From the NCBI RefSeq assembly GCF_963517015.1, contig NZ_CAUQDV010000002.1, positions 186,001 to 250,000 on the forward strand: 64,000 bases of DNA, read 5' to 3'. This stretch comes from an uncultured Devosia sp. (lineage in GTDB: Bacteria; Pseudomonadota; Alphaproteobacteria; Rhizobiales; Devosiaceae). Below are positions 15,698 to 24,546 of the stretch, one piece after another. The first letter of the stretch is position 1; every line of letters begins with the position of its first letter. The notes under the pieces were generated by a model, which had not been told where the DNA came from, did no database searches, and saw only the letters and a list, made by a program, of their open reading frames with translations. A program made the translations under genes and the position numbers.

Positions 15698-16426
15698 ATG
15701 AAGACCATTCTCATCGTGGGCATCGGTGCCGGAAATCCCGAGCATCTGACGGTTCAGGCCATCAATGCGCTTAACCGCGCCGACCTGCTGTTCGTCCCCG
15801 ACAAGGGTGAGAGCAAGGCGGACCTGGCCGATCTTCGCCGCCAGATCATCGCCCGCTATGTGACCAATCCGGCAAGCCGCAGCGTCGACTATGCTGTGCC
15901 CCGTCGTGATGCAGGCAATCCGAGCTACGAAGCCGGCGTCGATGACTGGCATGCCGCGCTGGCCGAGATTTTTGCCAAGCTGTTGTCAGACTTGCCGGAA
16001 AACGGCACTGGAGCCTTTCTCGTCTGGGGCGATCCGGGGCTTTATGACAGCACGATCCGCATCGTGGACCGGCTGCGCGACCGCTTCGCCGTCGAGATCA
16101 TTCCTGGCATCACCGCCATCCAGGCCCTGACCGCTGCCCATGGCATTGCCCTCAATCGCATCGGCGAACCCGTCCACATCACCACTGGCCGCCGTCTCGG
16201 CGCGGTGGAGGACGACACGATTGTGATGCTCGACGGGCAGACCGCTTTCCTCCAGGCGGACCCGGACCTCGACATCTTCTGGGGCGCCTATCTCGGCACA
16301 CCGGACCAGATCGTGCTTTCCGGCCGCCTTGGCGACATAAGCGACGCCATCGTCGCCACCCGCAAGGCCGCCCGGACCCGCCATGGCTGGATCATGGACA
16401 CCTATCTGTTGCGCAAGCGGAATTGA
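15698..16426 (+). CDS. cobF: Precorrin-6A synthase (deacetylating) CobF
   Basis: S-adenosylmethionine-dependent C1-methyltransferase of aerobic cobalamin synthesis. It converts precorrin-5 to precorrin-6A with loss of acetate. The 242-residue protein starts ILIVGIGAGNPEHLTVQAI, the tetrapyrrole methylase glycine loop. It contains FLVWGDPGLYDS and VEIIPGITAIQAL, family hallmarks, and ends in the CobF-type HGWIMDTYLLRKRN. A good ribosome binding site (AGGAAGG) precedes the ATG. First gene of the cob cluster. The 91-bp gap to arsR contains no cobalamin-riboswitch features. Confidence 0.94.
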   Translation: MKTILIVGIGAGNPEHLTVQAINALNRADLLFVPDKGESKADLADLRRQIIARYVTNPASRSVDYAVPRRDAGNPSYEAGVDDWHAALAEIFAKLLSDLPENGTGAFLVWGDPGLYDSTIRIVDRLRDRFAVEIIPGITAIQALTAAHGIALNRIGEPVHITTGRRLGAVEDDTIVMLDGQTAFLQADPDLDIFWGAYLGTPDQIVLSGRLGDISDAIVATRKAARTRHGWIMDTYLLRKRN

Positions 16427-16471
16427 CGAAGCGCAATTCCCCCAAGGCCGGCAATCCGCTAGAACATCGTT

Positions 16472-17617
16472 ATGACCGCCCTGCCCATTGAACCCAGTCG
16501 CCGTGGCGCCTGCCCGTCGCTGGATGCGCCGATGCAGACCGGCGATGGCCTGCTGGCCCGCGTTCGCGTCGCCGGCGGGCGCTTGACGCCGGACCAGTTG
16601 ATCGCGCTGGCCAGACTGGCGCAGGCGCATGGCAATGGCCTCGTCGAGGTCAGCGCGCGTGGCAATTTGCAGGTGCGCGGCCTCACCCAGGAGACGGCAA
16701 GCATCTTCGCACATGGTGTCGAAGAGGAAGCGGAAATCGAGCGCGGCCTCGTGGTCCAGACGCCGCCGCTGGCGGGCGACGATCCAGCCGAACTGGCAGA
16801 CCCTTGGCCTGTTGCTGCTGCCATCCGCATTGCTGCCGCATCACTCAACAGCCGGCTTGGCCCCAAGGTCACGGTGGTGGTCGACGGCGCCGGCCAGATC
16901 GGACTTGGCAATCTCAACACCGATATTCGCCTGATCGCGACAGGACCGAAGAACTGGACCATGTCGATCGCCGGCCGCCCAGCTGAACCTGTCGCCTCGC
17001 ACGACGAGGTGAGTGCCACGCTGCGGGTTTTGCGCCAGATCGCCGCGCTTGGACCATCAGCCCGCGCCACGGACATTGATGGCGGCGCGACAAAAGTCAC
17101 TGCCGATGCAACTCGCCCCATCGGTCACTTCACCCTCAAGACCAGCCATGCCATGGGCGTGGCGCTGCCCTTCGGTTCCGCCCAGGCGGCTGCGCTGATT
17201 GCGCTTGCCAATGCCGCAAAGATGCATGGTGTCAGCGAATTTCGTCTCGCGCCGCATCACACACTGCTGGCCATTGGCGCCAATGCGACTTTTGCGGCTG
17301 AAGCGAAAGAGCTTGGTTTCATCACCGAGGCCGCTGATCCGCGCCAGCGGATCAGCGCCTGCATCGGCAGCGAAGGTTGCGCGTCCGGCCATGTTCCGGC
17401 TCGAGTGACGGCTGCTCGTCTCGCACCATACTTGCCCCCTGGCAGGCATCTGCATGTCTCGGGATGCAGCAAGGGCTGTGCCCATCCGCGCGCCAGCGAT
17501 GTGACGCTGGTGGGCAGCGCCGAGGGCTATGGTCTTGTCATTGGCGGCAAGGCGGGCGATACGCCACGGACAGTGTTGCAGGCCAAGGACCTGGCCGGCG
17601 TGCTTGGCCGGGAATGA
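16472..17617 (+). CDS. cobG: Precorrin-3B synthase CobG
   Basis: Oxygen-dependent monooxygenase of the aerobic B12 pathway that makes precorrin-3B by hydroxylation and gamma-lactone formation. The 381-residue product opens with RRGACPSLDAPMQTGDGLLA, which matches the nitrite/sulfite reductase half-domain fold. The C-terminal half has the [4Fe-4S] cysteines in ISACIGSEGCASGH and HVSGCSKGCAHP. The presence of CobG, not CbiX/CbiG-type genes, marks the pathway as aerobic. The stop overlaps the cobH region (ATGA at 17614). Confidence 0.93.
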   Translation: MTALPIEPSRRGACPSLDAPMQTGDGLLARVRVAGGRLTPDQLIALARLAQAHGNGLVEVSARGNLQVRGLTQETASIFAHGVEEEAEIERGLVVQTPPLAGDDPAELADPWPVAAAIRIAAASLNSRLGPKVTVVVDGAGQIGLGNLNTDIRLIATGPKNWTMSIAGRPAEPVASHDEVSATLRVLRQIAALGPSARATDIDGGATKVTADATRPIGHFTLKTSHAMGVALPFGSAQAAALIALANAAKMHGVSEFRLAPHHTLLAIGANATFAAEAKELGFITEAADPRQRISACIGSEGCASGHVPARVTAARLAPYLPPGRHLHVSGCSKGCAHPRASDVTLVGSAEGYGLVIGGKAGDTPRTVLQAKDLAGVLGRE

Positions 17618-17619
17618 CG

Positions 17620-18252
17620 ATGACCACATATGACTATATCAAGGATGGCGAGGCGATCTATCGCCAGTCCTTCGCGATCATCCGCGCCGAGGCAGACCTG
17701 TCGCGCTTCAGCGCCGACGAGGCCGAGCTGGCCATCCGTATGATCCATGCCGCCGGATCGGTCGATGCCGCCGAGCATTTCCAGTTTGGTCCCGGTTTCG
17801 TCACCGCCGCCCGCGCCGCGCTGGCCGCTGGCGCGTCGATCTTTTGCGATGCCGAAATGGTGGCGCGCGGCATCACCGCGGCCCGCCTGCCGGCCAGCAA
17901 CGAGGTCATCTGCACGCTGCGCGATCCGAATACACCCACGATTGCCGCCGAGATCGGCAATACCCGATCCGCCGCCGCCCTGCGCCTGTGGCTGCCGCGG
18001 CTGGCCGGTTCAATCGTTGCCATCGGCAATGCGCCTACGGCCCTGTTTTTCCTGCTTGAATTGCTGCGTGACGGCGCGCCCAAACCCGCGGCCATCATTG
18101 GCATGCCGGTGGGCTTTGTCGGGGCGATGGAATCCAAGGCGGCGCTGGCCGACAATTCCTATGGCGTGCCCTATGCCGTGGTGCGCGGACGCCTCGGCGG
18201 CTCGGCCATGACCGCAGCGGCGCTCAACGCCTTGGCGAGGCCGGGCATATGA
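17620..18252 (+). CDS. cobH: Precorrin-8X methylmutase CobH
   Basis: Moves the C11 methyl group to C12, giving hydrogenobyrinic acid. A 210-residue protein: TTYDYIKDGEAIYRQSFAII at the N-terminus, then ELAIRMIHAAGSVDAAEHF with the catalytic His, IFCDAEMVARGI, and GMPVGFVGAMESK. I prefer the ATG at 17620 because GGGA sits at the right distance. An ATG at 17614, overlapping the cobG stop, would add two residues. The stop overlaps cobI by 4 nt. Confidence 0.95.
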   Translation: MTTYDYIKDGEAIYRQSFAIIRAEADLSRFSADEAELAIRMIHAAGSVDAAEHFQFGPGFVTAARAALAAGASIFCDAEMVARGITAARLPASNEVICTLRDPNTPTIAAEIGNTRSAAALRLWLPRLAGSIVAIGNAPTALFFLLELLRDGAPKPAAIIGMPVGFVGAMESKAALADNSYGVPYAVVRGRLGGSAMTAAALNALARPGI

Positions 18253-18971
18253 GGGGCAAGCTTATCGGCGTCGGCACCGGCCCGGGTGACCCGGAACTTC
18301 TCACGCTCAAGGCCGTGCGCGCGATCGAGCGTGCCGATGTGGTGGCCTATTTCGCCAAGCAGGGCAATTCCAGCAATGCCCGCGCCATCGTGGCCGACCT
18401 GCTTGCCGGCAAGGTCGAAGAGCAGCTCGGCTATCCTGTGACCACCGAAATCGACCGCCGTCACGACGACTACAAGTCGGCCACCAATGGCTTCTACGAA
18501 GAGGCCGCTGCGCGTGTCGCTGCGCATCTCGATGCTGGCCGAACCGTTGCCGTGCTCAGCGAGGGTGATCCGCTGTTTTACGGCAGCTATATGCATATCC
18601 ACGTCCGTCTGGCCAAACGCTACGACACCGAGGTGGTCCCTGGGATCACCGCCATGTCCGGCTGCTGGTCGCAGGCCGGTATGCCTTTGGTGCAGGGCGA
18701 TGACATCTTGTCCGTGCTGCCCGGCACGCTGGAAGAGGACGACCTCACCGCCCGCCTATCCGGCAGTGATGGCGCTGTGATCATGAAGGTGGGACGCAAC
18801 CTGCCAAAAATCCGCCGCGCGATCGATGCTGCGGGCCTTCTGGACCGCGCCATCTATGTCGAGCGCGGCACCATGGCCAATGGGCACCATATGCGCCTGA
18901 TCGACAAAACGGACGACGTGGCGCCCTATTTCGCCATTGTCCTCGTGCCCGGCTGGAGCGCGCGGCCATGA
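18249..18971 (+). CDS. cobI: Precorrin-2 C20-methyltransferase CobI
   Basis: Methylates precorrin-2 at C20 to give precorrin-3A. The 240-residue tetrapyrrole methylase has the glycine loop GKLIGVGTGPGDPELLTLKA, ERADVVAYFAKQGNSSNAR (typical of C20 enzymes), AVLSEGDPLFYGSYMHIH and VVPGITAMSGCWSQAGMPL. The ATG overlaps the cobH stop and its own stop overlaps cobJ, so the genes are translated as a coupled chain. Confidence 0.96.
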   Translation: MRGKLIGVGTGPGDPELLTLKAVRAIERADVVAYFAKQGNSSNARAIVADLLAGKVEEQLGYPVTTEIDRRHDDYKSATNGFYEEAAARVAAHLDAGRTVAVLSEGDPLFYGSYMHIHVRLAKRYDTEVVPGITAMSGCWSQAGMPLVQGDDILSVLPGTLEEDDLTARLSGSDGAVIMKVGRNLPKIRRAIDAAGLLDRAIYVERGTMANGHHMRLIDKTDDVAPYFAIVLVPGWSARP

Positions 18972-19729
18972 GCGGCAAGCTGTTCATCGTCGGTACCGGG
19001 CCCGGCAACCCCGACCAGACCACGCCCGAGGCTTTGGCCGCCGTTGCCGATGCCCACGTGTTTTTTGGCTATGGGCCCTATCTCGACCGGCTGACCCTGC
19101 GGCCCGACCAGCGCCGCGTCGCCTCGGACAATCGCGAGGAACTGGCCCGTGCCAGGGATGCCCTGCATACCGCCGCCTCGGGCGAGCGGGTCTGCGTGGT
19201 CTCAGGGGGCGATCCCGGCGTGTTCGCCATGGCCGCCGCCGTGCTCGAAGCGCTGGAAGCCGGGCCGCCGGCCTGGCGCGAGGTGGACCTGCAGATCGTT
19301 CCGGGCCTCACCGCCATGCTGGCCGTCGCTGCCCGGGTCGGTGCGCCGCTGGGGCATGACTTCTGTGCCATTTCGCTATCGGACAATCTCAAGCCCTGGA
19401 CCGTCATCGAATCCCGCCTGCGCGCCGTTGCGGGGGCGGGCTTGGCGATCGCGCTTTACAATCCCATTTCGAAAGCCCGCCCGCATCAATTGGGAACCGC
19501 TTTTGCCATTCTGCGCGAAGTGCTGCCGTGGTCGACGCCGGTGATCTTTGGCCGTGCCGCGGGTCGGCCCGACGAGGCCATCACCATCATGTCGCTGGCC
19601 GAGGCCGATCCAAAAGTGGCCGACATGGCGACCTGCGTCATCATCGGATCGGCGGAGACGCGCATCATAGAGCGCGAGGGGCTGCCGCCGCTGGTCTATT
19701 CGCCTCGTTCGACGGCAGGTCCGGCATGA
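18968..19729 (+). CDS. cobJ: Precorrin-3B C17-methyltransferase CobJ
   Basis: Methylates C17 and contracts the ring, giving precorrin-4. A 253-residue tetrapyrrole methylase with KLFIVGTGPGNPDQTTPEAL, HVFFGYGPYLDRL (the CobJ-specific GYxxYLD region), VCVVSGGDPGVFAMAAAVLE, and LAIALYNPISKARPHQL. The stop overlaps the next start (ATGA at 19726). That next gene is cobL, whereas in Sinorhizobium-type clusters cobK lies between the two. Confidence 0.95.
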   Translation: MSGKLFIVGTGPGNPDQTTPEALAAVADAHVFFGYGPYLDRLTLRPDQRRVASDNREELARARDALHTAASGERVCVVSGGDPGVFAMAAAVLEALEAGPPAWREVDLQIVPGLTAMLAVAARVGAPLGHDFCAISLSDNLKPWTVIESRLRAVAGAGLAIALYNPISKARPHQLGTAFAILREVLPWSTPVIFGRAAGRPDEAITIMSLAEADPKVADMATCVIIGSAETRIIEREGLPPLVYSPRSTAGPA

Positions 19730-20931
19730 AGTGGCTCACGCTGGTCGGCATTGGCGAGGATGGTCTGAACGGTCTCAATGCAGCGGCCAGGGCGGCCGTT
19801 GCCGAGGCCGAATTCGTCTTTGGTGGGGCGCGGCACCTCGAACTCGCCGGATCGATCATTTCGGGTGAAGCCCGACCCTGGCTCACGCCCTTCTCCTCCT
19901 CCGTCGACGCCGTGCTAGAATTGCGTGGTCGAAATGTTTGCGTGCTCGCGTCGGGCGACCCGTTTCATTTTGGCGTCGGCGCGACGCTGGCGCGCAAGCT
20001 TTCCGCAAGCGAAATGCAAGCATGCTTGCAGCCTTCTTCCTTTAGCTTGGCCGCCAGCCGCCTCGGTTGGCCGTTGCAGGATGTGGTGACGCTGTCGCTG
20101 CATGGCCGGCCCATCGACCTCATCCGGCCCCATCTCCACCCTTCCGCGCGCATTCTTGCGCTGACTTCGGATGAGCAGAGTCCTAGCGACATCGCGCGGC
20201 TGCTGACCGAGGCCGGCTTCGGCATGTCGATCATCACCGTGCTCGAAGCCATTGGCGGGCCACAAGAAATGGTGCGCTCGCAGATGGCGATGGGCTTTGC
20301 GCTGGACAGGATCAATCCGCTCAATATCTGCGCCATCAGCGTTGTTGCCCTGCCCGGCGCGCGCATATTGCCGCTGACATCCGGCCTCGACGACGGCTTG
20401 TTCGAGCATGACGGGCAGATCACCAAGCGCGAAATCCGCGCTTTGACCCTCTCCGCCCTCGCCCCGCGCCGGAGCGAACTGCTCTGGGATATCGGCGCCG
20501 GTTCGGGCTCGGTGGGGATCGAATGGATGCTGGCCGATCCGTCACTTAAAGCAATCGCGATAGAGGCGGATGCCGAACGTTTTGCCAGAATTGCTCGCAA
20601 TGCCAAGGCCTTGGGCGCGCCTGATCTCGCGGTGATTCATGGGTCCGCGCCGCAAGCTCTTACGGGACTTGAACAACCGCATGCCATTTTCATCGGTGGT
20701 GGCGGTTCTGAACAGGGCGTCATCGAGGCTGCCATCACGGCCCTCCGACCCGGCGGCCGGCTCGTGGCCAATGCGGTGACGCTGGAGATGGAAGCCCTGC
20801 TCCTCGCCCGTCACGCGGAGCTGGGCGGTCGCCTTGCCCGCGTCGACATTTCCCGCGCCGATGCCATTGGATCAATGACCGGCTGGCGGCCCGCCATGCC
20901 AATCACACAATGGGTCTGGACCAAGCCATGA
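19726..20931 (+). CDS. cobL: Precorrin-6Y C5,15-methyltransferase (decarboxylating) CobL
   Basis: Bifunctional enzyme of 401 residues giving precorrin-8X. The N-terminal half is a tetrapyrrole methylase (KWLTLVGIGEDGLNGLNAAA, VCVLASGDPFHFGVGATLA) for C5. The C-terminal half is a class I methyltransferase (LLWDIGAGSGSVGIEWMLAD) for C15 methylation and decarboxylation at C12. I chose the ATG at 19726, which overlaps the cobJ stop; longer in-frame extensions run inside cobJ. The stop overlaps cobM by 4 nt. The substrate of CobL is made by CobK, which is not encoded here. Confidence 0.95.
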   Translation: MKWLTLVGIGEDGLNGLNAAARAAVAEAEFVFGGARHLELAGSIISGEARPWLTPFSSSVDAVLELRGRNVCVLASGDPFHFGVGATLARKLSASEMQACLQPSSFSLAASRLGWPLQDVVTLSLHGRPIDLIRPHLHPSARILALTSDEQSPSDIARLLTEAGFGMSIITVLEAIGGPQEMVRSQMAMGFALDRINPLNICAISVVALPGARILPLTSGLDDGLFEHDGQITKREIRALTLSALAPRRSELLWDIGAGSGSVGIEWMLADPSLKAIAIEADAERFARIARNAKALGAPDLAVIHGSAPQALTGLEQPHAIFIGGGGSEQGVIEAAITALRPGGRLVANAVTLEMEALLLARHAELGGRLARVDISRADAIGSMTGWRPAMPITQWVWTKP

Positions 20932-21686
20932 CCGTGCATTTCATCGGCGCCGGTCCGGGCGCGGCCGACCTTATCACCGTGCGCGGCATGACTATTCTGA
21001 AGTCGGCGCCGGTCTGCCTCTACGCCGGCTCCATCGTACCGAAGGAAATGCTGGACTGGTGCCCACCCGGCACAAGGCTGGTCGACACCGCGCCGATGTC
21101 GCTTGACGAGATCGAGGCGGAATATGTCCGCGCACATGAGGCCGGACAGGATGTCGCCCGCCTCCACTCGGGCGATTTATCGGTCTGGAGCGCCGTGGCC
21201 GAGCAGATGCGGCGGTTGGATCGCCTCGGCATTGACTATACGCTGACCCCCGGCGTGCCGAGCTTTGCGGCAGCAGCAGCGGCGCTCAAGCGCGAGCTGA
21301 CCATTCCGGGAGTGGCGCAAAGCCTTGTGCTGACCCGGATTTCTGGACGTGCCTCGCCCATGCCGAAGCGGGAGACGCTGGCCGCCTTTGGCGCCACCGG
21401 GGCGACGCTGGCCATTCATCTCGCCATCCACGCGCTGGATCGCGTCGTCGCGGAACTGACGCCGCATTATGGTGCGGATTGTCCGGTGGCGATCGTGTTC
21501 CACGCTTCGTGGCCGGACGAAAAGATCATCCGCGGCACGCTCCAAACCATTGCGGCACGTTTTGCGGCAGAGCCGGTCGAGCGTACCGCGATCATCTTTG
21601 TCGGGCGCGGGCTGGGCGAGGAAGACTTCCGCGAGTCCTCGCTTTACGATCCCGCCTACCAGCGCCGCTTTCGCGACCGGGTCTAG
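20928..21686 (+). CDS. cobM: Precorrin-4 C11-methyltransferase CobM
   Basis: Methylates precorrin-4 at C11 to precorrin-5, the CobF substrate. A 252-residue tetrapyrrole methylase: VHFIGAGPGAADLITVRGM, VCLYAGSIVPKEMLDWCPPG, ARLHSGDLSVWSAVAEQM, YTLTPGVPSFAAAAAALKRE and the C-terminal DFRESSLYDPAYQRRFR. The ATG at 20928 overlaps the cobL stop. Its TAG lies in CTAG (21683-21686), which is also the stop of the convergent ugpC. Last gene of the cluster. Confidence 0.95.
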   Translation: MTVHFIGAGPGAADLITVRGMTILKSAPVCLYAGSIVPKEMLDWCPPGTRLVDTAPMSLDEIEAEYVRAHEAGQDVARLHSGDLSVWSAVAEQMRRLDRLGIDYTLTPGVPSFAAAAAALKRELTIPGVAQSLVLTRISGRASPMPKRETLAAFGATGATLAIHLAIHALDRVVAELTPHYGADCPVAIVFHASWPDEKIIRGTLQTIAARFAAEPVERTAIIFVGRGLGEEDFRESSLYDPAYQRRFRDRV

Positions 21687-22729
21687 CTCAGTCGCTTGCC
21701 GGTTTCCTTGCTGAAAGGATGCAGCGCCGACACCGGGATGACAAAGTCGACCCTTGCCGCCTCGGCCAAATTCGGACGGCCCTGGGCGACCAGGATAAAC
21801 TCGCGCTTGAGGCCTGAAACGCGGACATAGAGGTGGCTTTCGCCGCCCACAGGCTCGATCAGTTCCAGTACGCCTGACAGCGCGATTTCGCCCGGCTGCG
21901 CGGCACGCAATTCCACGGCATCGGGACGCACCCCGACAATGTCGGTGCCGGCGGGGAGATTGTCCGGTAGGCTGCTGAGCGCCTTGAGTTCTTCGATATC
22001 GAGCAGGTTCATCGGCGGCGAACCGATGAAACCGGCAACGAAGAGCGAGGCGGGGCGATCGTAGAGTTCGGTCGGCTTGCCGACCTGTTCGATGCGCCCG
22101 CCGTTCATCACCACCAGCCGGTCGGCCAGGGTCATGGCTTCGAGCTGGTCGTGGGTCACATACACCGAGGTGGTCTTGAGCGTGCGCTGCAAGCGGCGGA
22201 TTTCGATGCGCATCTGGCCACGCAGCTTGGCATCGAGGTTGGAAAGCGGTTCGTCGAAGAGGAAGGCCTTGGGCTCGCGCACGATGGCACGACCCATGGC
22301 AACGCGCTGGCGCTGGCCGCCCGAAAGCTGGCGCGGCTTGCGGTCGAAGAAGGGCTCGATTTCGAGAATGCGAGCCGCTTCGGCGACGCGGCGGTCAATT
22401 TCCGCACGCGGCGTGCCGCGGTTCTTGAGGCCATACTCGAGATTGCCGCGCACGCTCATATGCGGATAGAGCGCATAGTTCTGGAACACCATGGCGATGT
22501 CGCGCTCGGCCGGTTCCTTGCGGTTCACCTCGACGCCATCGATGGCAATCGTGCCATCCGTGATGGTTTCGAGGCCGGCGATCATGCGCAGCAGGGTGGA
22601 CTTGCCGCAGCCGGAGGGACCGACAAGCACGACCAGTTCGCCATCGGCAATGTCGAGATCGATGCCATGCACGACCTGCTGGCCGCCGGGGTAAGTCTTC
22701 TTGACGTCCTTGAGATTGATGGTGGCCAT
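21683..22729 (-). CDS. ugpC: Glycerol-3-phosphate ABC transporter ATPase UgpC
   Basis: Cytoplasmic ATPase of the sn-glycerol-3-phosphate importer, 348 residues. Walker A is GPSGCGKST (37-45), signature LSGGQRQR near 135, Walker B AFLFDEPLSNLDAKLR, with the MalK-type C-terminal TOBE regulatory domain (GVRPDAVEL). Among MalK-like ATPases the Ugp assignment rests on its place at the end of an ugpB-A-E-C operon. The start lies 3 bp after the ugpE stop. The stop is shared with cobM through CTAG. Confidence 0.94.
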   Translation of the reverse strand: MATINLKDVKKTYPGGQQVVHGIDLDIADGELVVLVGPSGCGKSTLLRMIAGLETITDGTIAIDGVEVNRKEPAERDIAMVFQNYALYPHMSVRGNLEYGLKNRGTPRAEIDRRVAEAARILEIEPFFDRKPRQLSGGQRQRVAMGRAIVREPKAFLFDEPLSNLDAKLRGQMRIEIRRLQRTLKTTSVYVTHDQLEAMTLADRLVVMNGGRIEQVGKPTELYDRPASLFVAGFIGSPPMNLLDIEELKALSSLPDNLPAGTDIVGVRPDAVELRAAQPGEIALSGVLELIEPVGGESHLYVRVSGLKREFILVAQGRPNLAEAARVDFVIPVSALHPFSKETGKRLS

Positions 22730-22732
22730 GAC

Positions 22733-23575
22733 TTACTTCTCCGTTTCGACCAGGCCCTTGACGAACAGGCGCTGCATGAAAATGACGATGAGGACGGGGG
22801 GCAGCAGGGCGAGGATCACCGCCGCCATGATGATGTTCCACTGCGGCTCGGCTTCGGCCGTGGCCGACAGGCGCTGCACGCCCAGGATCAGCGTGTAATA
22901 TTTCTCGTTTGTCGTGACGAGCAGCGGCCAGAGATACTGGATCCAGCCGTAGATGAAGAGAATGACGCAGAGCGCAGCGATATTGGTGCGGCTCAGCGGC
23001 AGCAGGATATCCCAGAAGAATTTGAGCGGCCCTGCCCCGTCGACACGGGCGGCTTCCATCAGTTCGTCCGGCACGGTCATAAAGAACTGGCGGAAGAGGA
23101 ATGTCGCGGTCGCCGATGCGATCAGCGGGATGGTGAGGCCGGCAAAGGAGTTGAGCATGCCAAGGTTGGCCACCACTTCATAGGTGGGCAGGATGCGGAC
23201 CTCCACGGGCAGCATCAGCGTGATGAAGATGATCCAGAAGGCGATGATGCGGCCGGGGAAGCGGAAATAGACGATGGCATAGGCCGAGATGATCGAAATG
23301 GCGATCTTGCCGGCGGTGATGATCACTGCCATCAGCGTCGAATTCCACACCATCAGCCAGAACGGCGGCAGGCCGGGGAGTTTCGAGAACAGCACCAGCG
23401 ACATGTTGTTCCAGAACTCGCCACCAGGCAGCAGCGGCATCAGACCTGAGCTCAGCTCGGAGGCATGATGCGTTGCCGCGATCAGGGCGATGTAGACCGG
23501 GAAGGCGACGATGGCGACGCCCAGGATCAGCACCGCATGGGTCAGGAAATCGAGGATGGGACGGTTTTCAACCAT
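22733..23575 (-). CDS. ugpE: Glycerol-3-phosphate ABC transporter permease UgpE
   Basis: Inner-membrane permease of 280 residues with six helices. It opens MVENRPILDFLTHAVLILG and has ATHHASELSSGLMPLLPGG, a segment typical of UgpE, and the EAA loop ELMEAARVDGAGPLKFFWDI that docks with the ATPase. It pairs with UgpA. The gap to ugpA is 12 bp, so both are on one message. Confidence 0.94.
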   Translation of the reverse strand: MVENRPILDFLTHAVLILGVAIVAFPVYIALIAATHHASELSSGLMPLLPGGEFWNNMSLVLFSKLPGLPPFWLMVWNSTLMAVIITAGKIAISIISAYAIVYFRFPGRIIAFWIIFITLMLPVEVRILPTYEVVANLGMLNSFAGLTIPLIASATATFLFRQFFMTVPDELMEAARVDGAGPLKFFWDILLPLSRTNIAALCVILFIYGWIQYLWPLLVTTNEKYYTLILGVQRLSATAEAEPQWNIIMAAVILALLPPVLIVIFMQRLFVKGLVETEK

Positions 23576-23587
23576 TGTTAGCGCGCC

Positions 23588-24472
23588 TCAATACTGAACC
23601 CGGCGTTCCACAAAGCGGAACTGCACGAAGGTGAGGATGACGACCATGAGCATGAGCATGACGGACTGGGCCGAGGACGAGCCGATGTTCAGCCCGATGA
23701 TGCCGTCGGAATAGACCTTGTAGACGAGGATCGAGGTCGCCTGGTTCGGGCCACCGCCGGTGGTGCCGGCGATCAGGCCGAACGTGTCGAACATCGTGTA
23801 GTTGACGTTGACGATGAAGAGGAAAAACGTCGTCGGCGAGATCAGCGGCAGGATGATGGTCCAGAAGCGCTTGAGCGGGCCCGCGCCGTCGATGGCGGCT
23901 GCCTCGGTCAGCGAATGAGGAATGGACTGCATGCCGGCAAGGAAGAACAGGAAATTATAGGACACCTGTTTCCAGCTGGCAGCGACGATGATGAGGATCA
24001 TCGCGTGGGTGCCGTTGAGCTGGTGGTTCCAGTTCACCCCGAAGGCCTTGAGCGCATAGGGCAGGATGCCGGTGCCGGTGTTGAAGATGAACCACCAGAG
24101 AATGCCTGCAACCACCGGGGCCACCGCATAGGGCCAGACCAGCATGGTCGAATAGAACTGCGAGGTGCGGATCACCCGGCTGACGGCCATGGCGAGCAAC
24201 AGGCCCAAGCCCATGGAGACGATGGTCACGGCGCCAGCGAAAAGGAAGGTCCTGCCAATCGCGGCAAGATAGCTCGGGTCGTTGAGCAGGCGGATGTAGT
24301 GGCTGAAGCCCACGAATGTGGTGGAAAGACCGAAGGGGTCCTGCCGCTCGAAGGAAGACTTCACGGCCTGGCCAGCGGGCCAAATGAAGAAGATCAGGGT
24401 GATGATGAGCTGCGGCGCAATGAACGCGTAGGGCAGGCCCTTGTTGGGAAAAATCGTGCGCTTGGTTTCCAT
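23588..24472 (-). CDS. ugpA: Glycerol-3-phosphate ABC transporter permease UgpA
   Basis: Permease partner of UgpE, 294 residues. LPYAFIAPQLIITLIFFIWP and SSFERQDPFGLSTTFVGFSH are very close to E. coli UgpA. The EAA loop is LTEAAAIDGAGPLKRFWTII and the segment GLIAGTTGGGPNQATSILVY is conserved. I chose the ATG at 24472, with GGAAG 6-10 bases upstream and the N-terminal length as in E. coli; TTG/ATG starts at 24487 and 24484 are possible. A G/C-rich hairpin separates it from ugpB. Confidence 0.94.
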   Translation of the reverse strand: METKRTIFPNKGLPYAFIAPQLIITLIFFIWPAGQAVKSSFERQDPFGLSTTFVGFSHYIRLLNDPSYLAAIGRTFLFAGAVTIVSMGLGLLLAMAVSRVIRTSQFYSTMLVWPYAVAPVVAGILWWFIFNTGTGILPYALKAFGVNWNHQLNGTHAMILIIVAASWKQVSYNFLFFLAGMQSIPHSLTEAAAIDGAGPLKRFWTIILPLISPTTFFLFIVNVNYTMFDTFGLIAGTTGGGPNQATSILVYKVYSDGIIGLNIGSSSAQSVMLMLMVVILTFVQFRFVERRVQY

Positions 24473-24502
24473 GCCCGCTTCCATCAAGTTTTCAGAAAGG
24501 CT

Positions 24503-24530
24503 GAGGGGCGGCCCAAAAGGACCGCCCCTC
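24503..24530 (-). terminator. Hairpin between ugpB and ugpA
   Basis: GAGGGGCGG (24503-24511) and CCGCCCCTC (24522-24530) form a perfect 9-bp stem with a 10-nt loop. No U-run follows on the minus strand, so it is less likely a full terminator than a partial attenuator or a 3' stabiliser that keeps the binding-protein message more abundant than that of the permeases. Confidence 0.55.
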
Positions 24531-24546
24531 CTGCGATGTCAGACGC

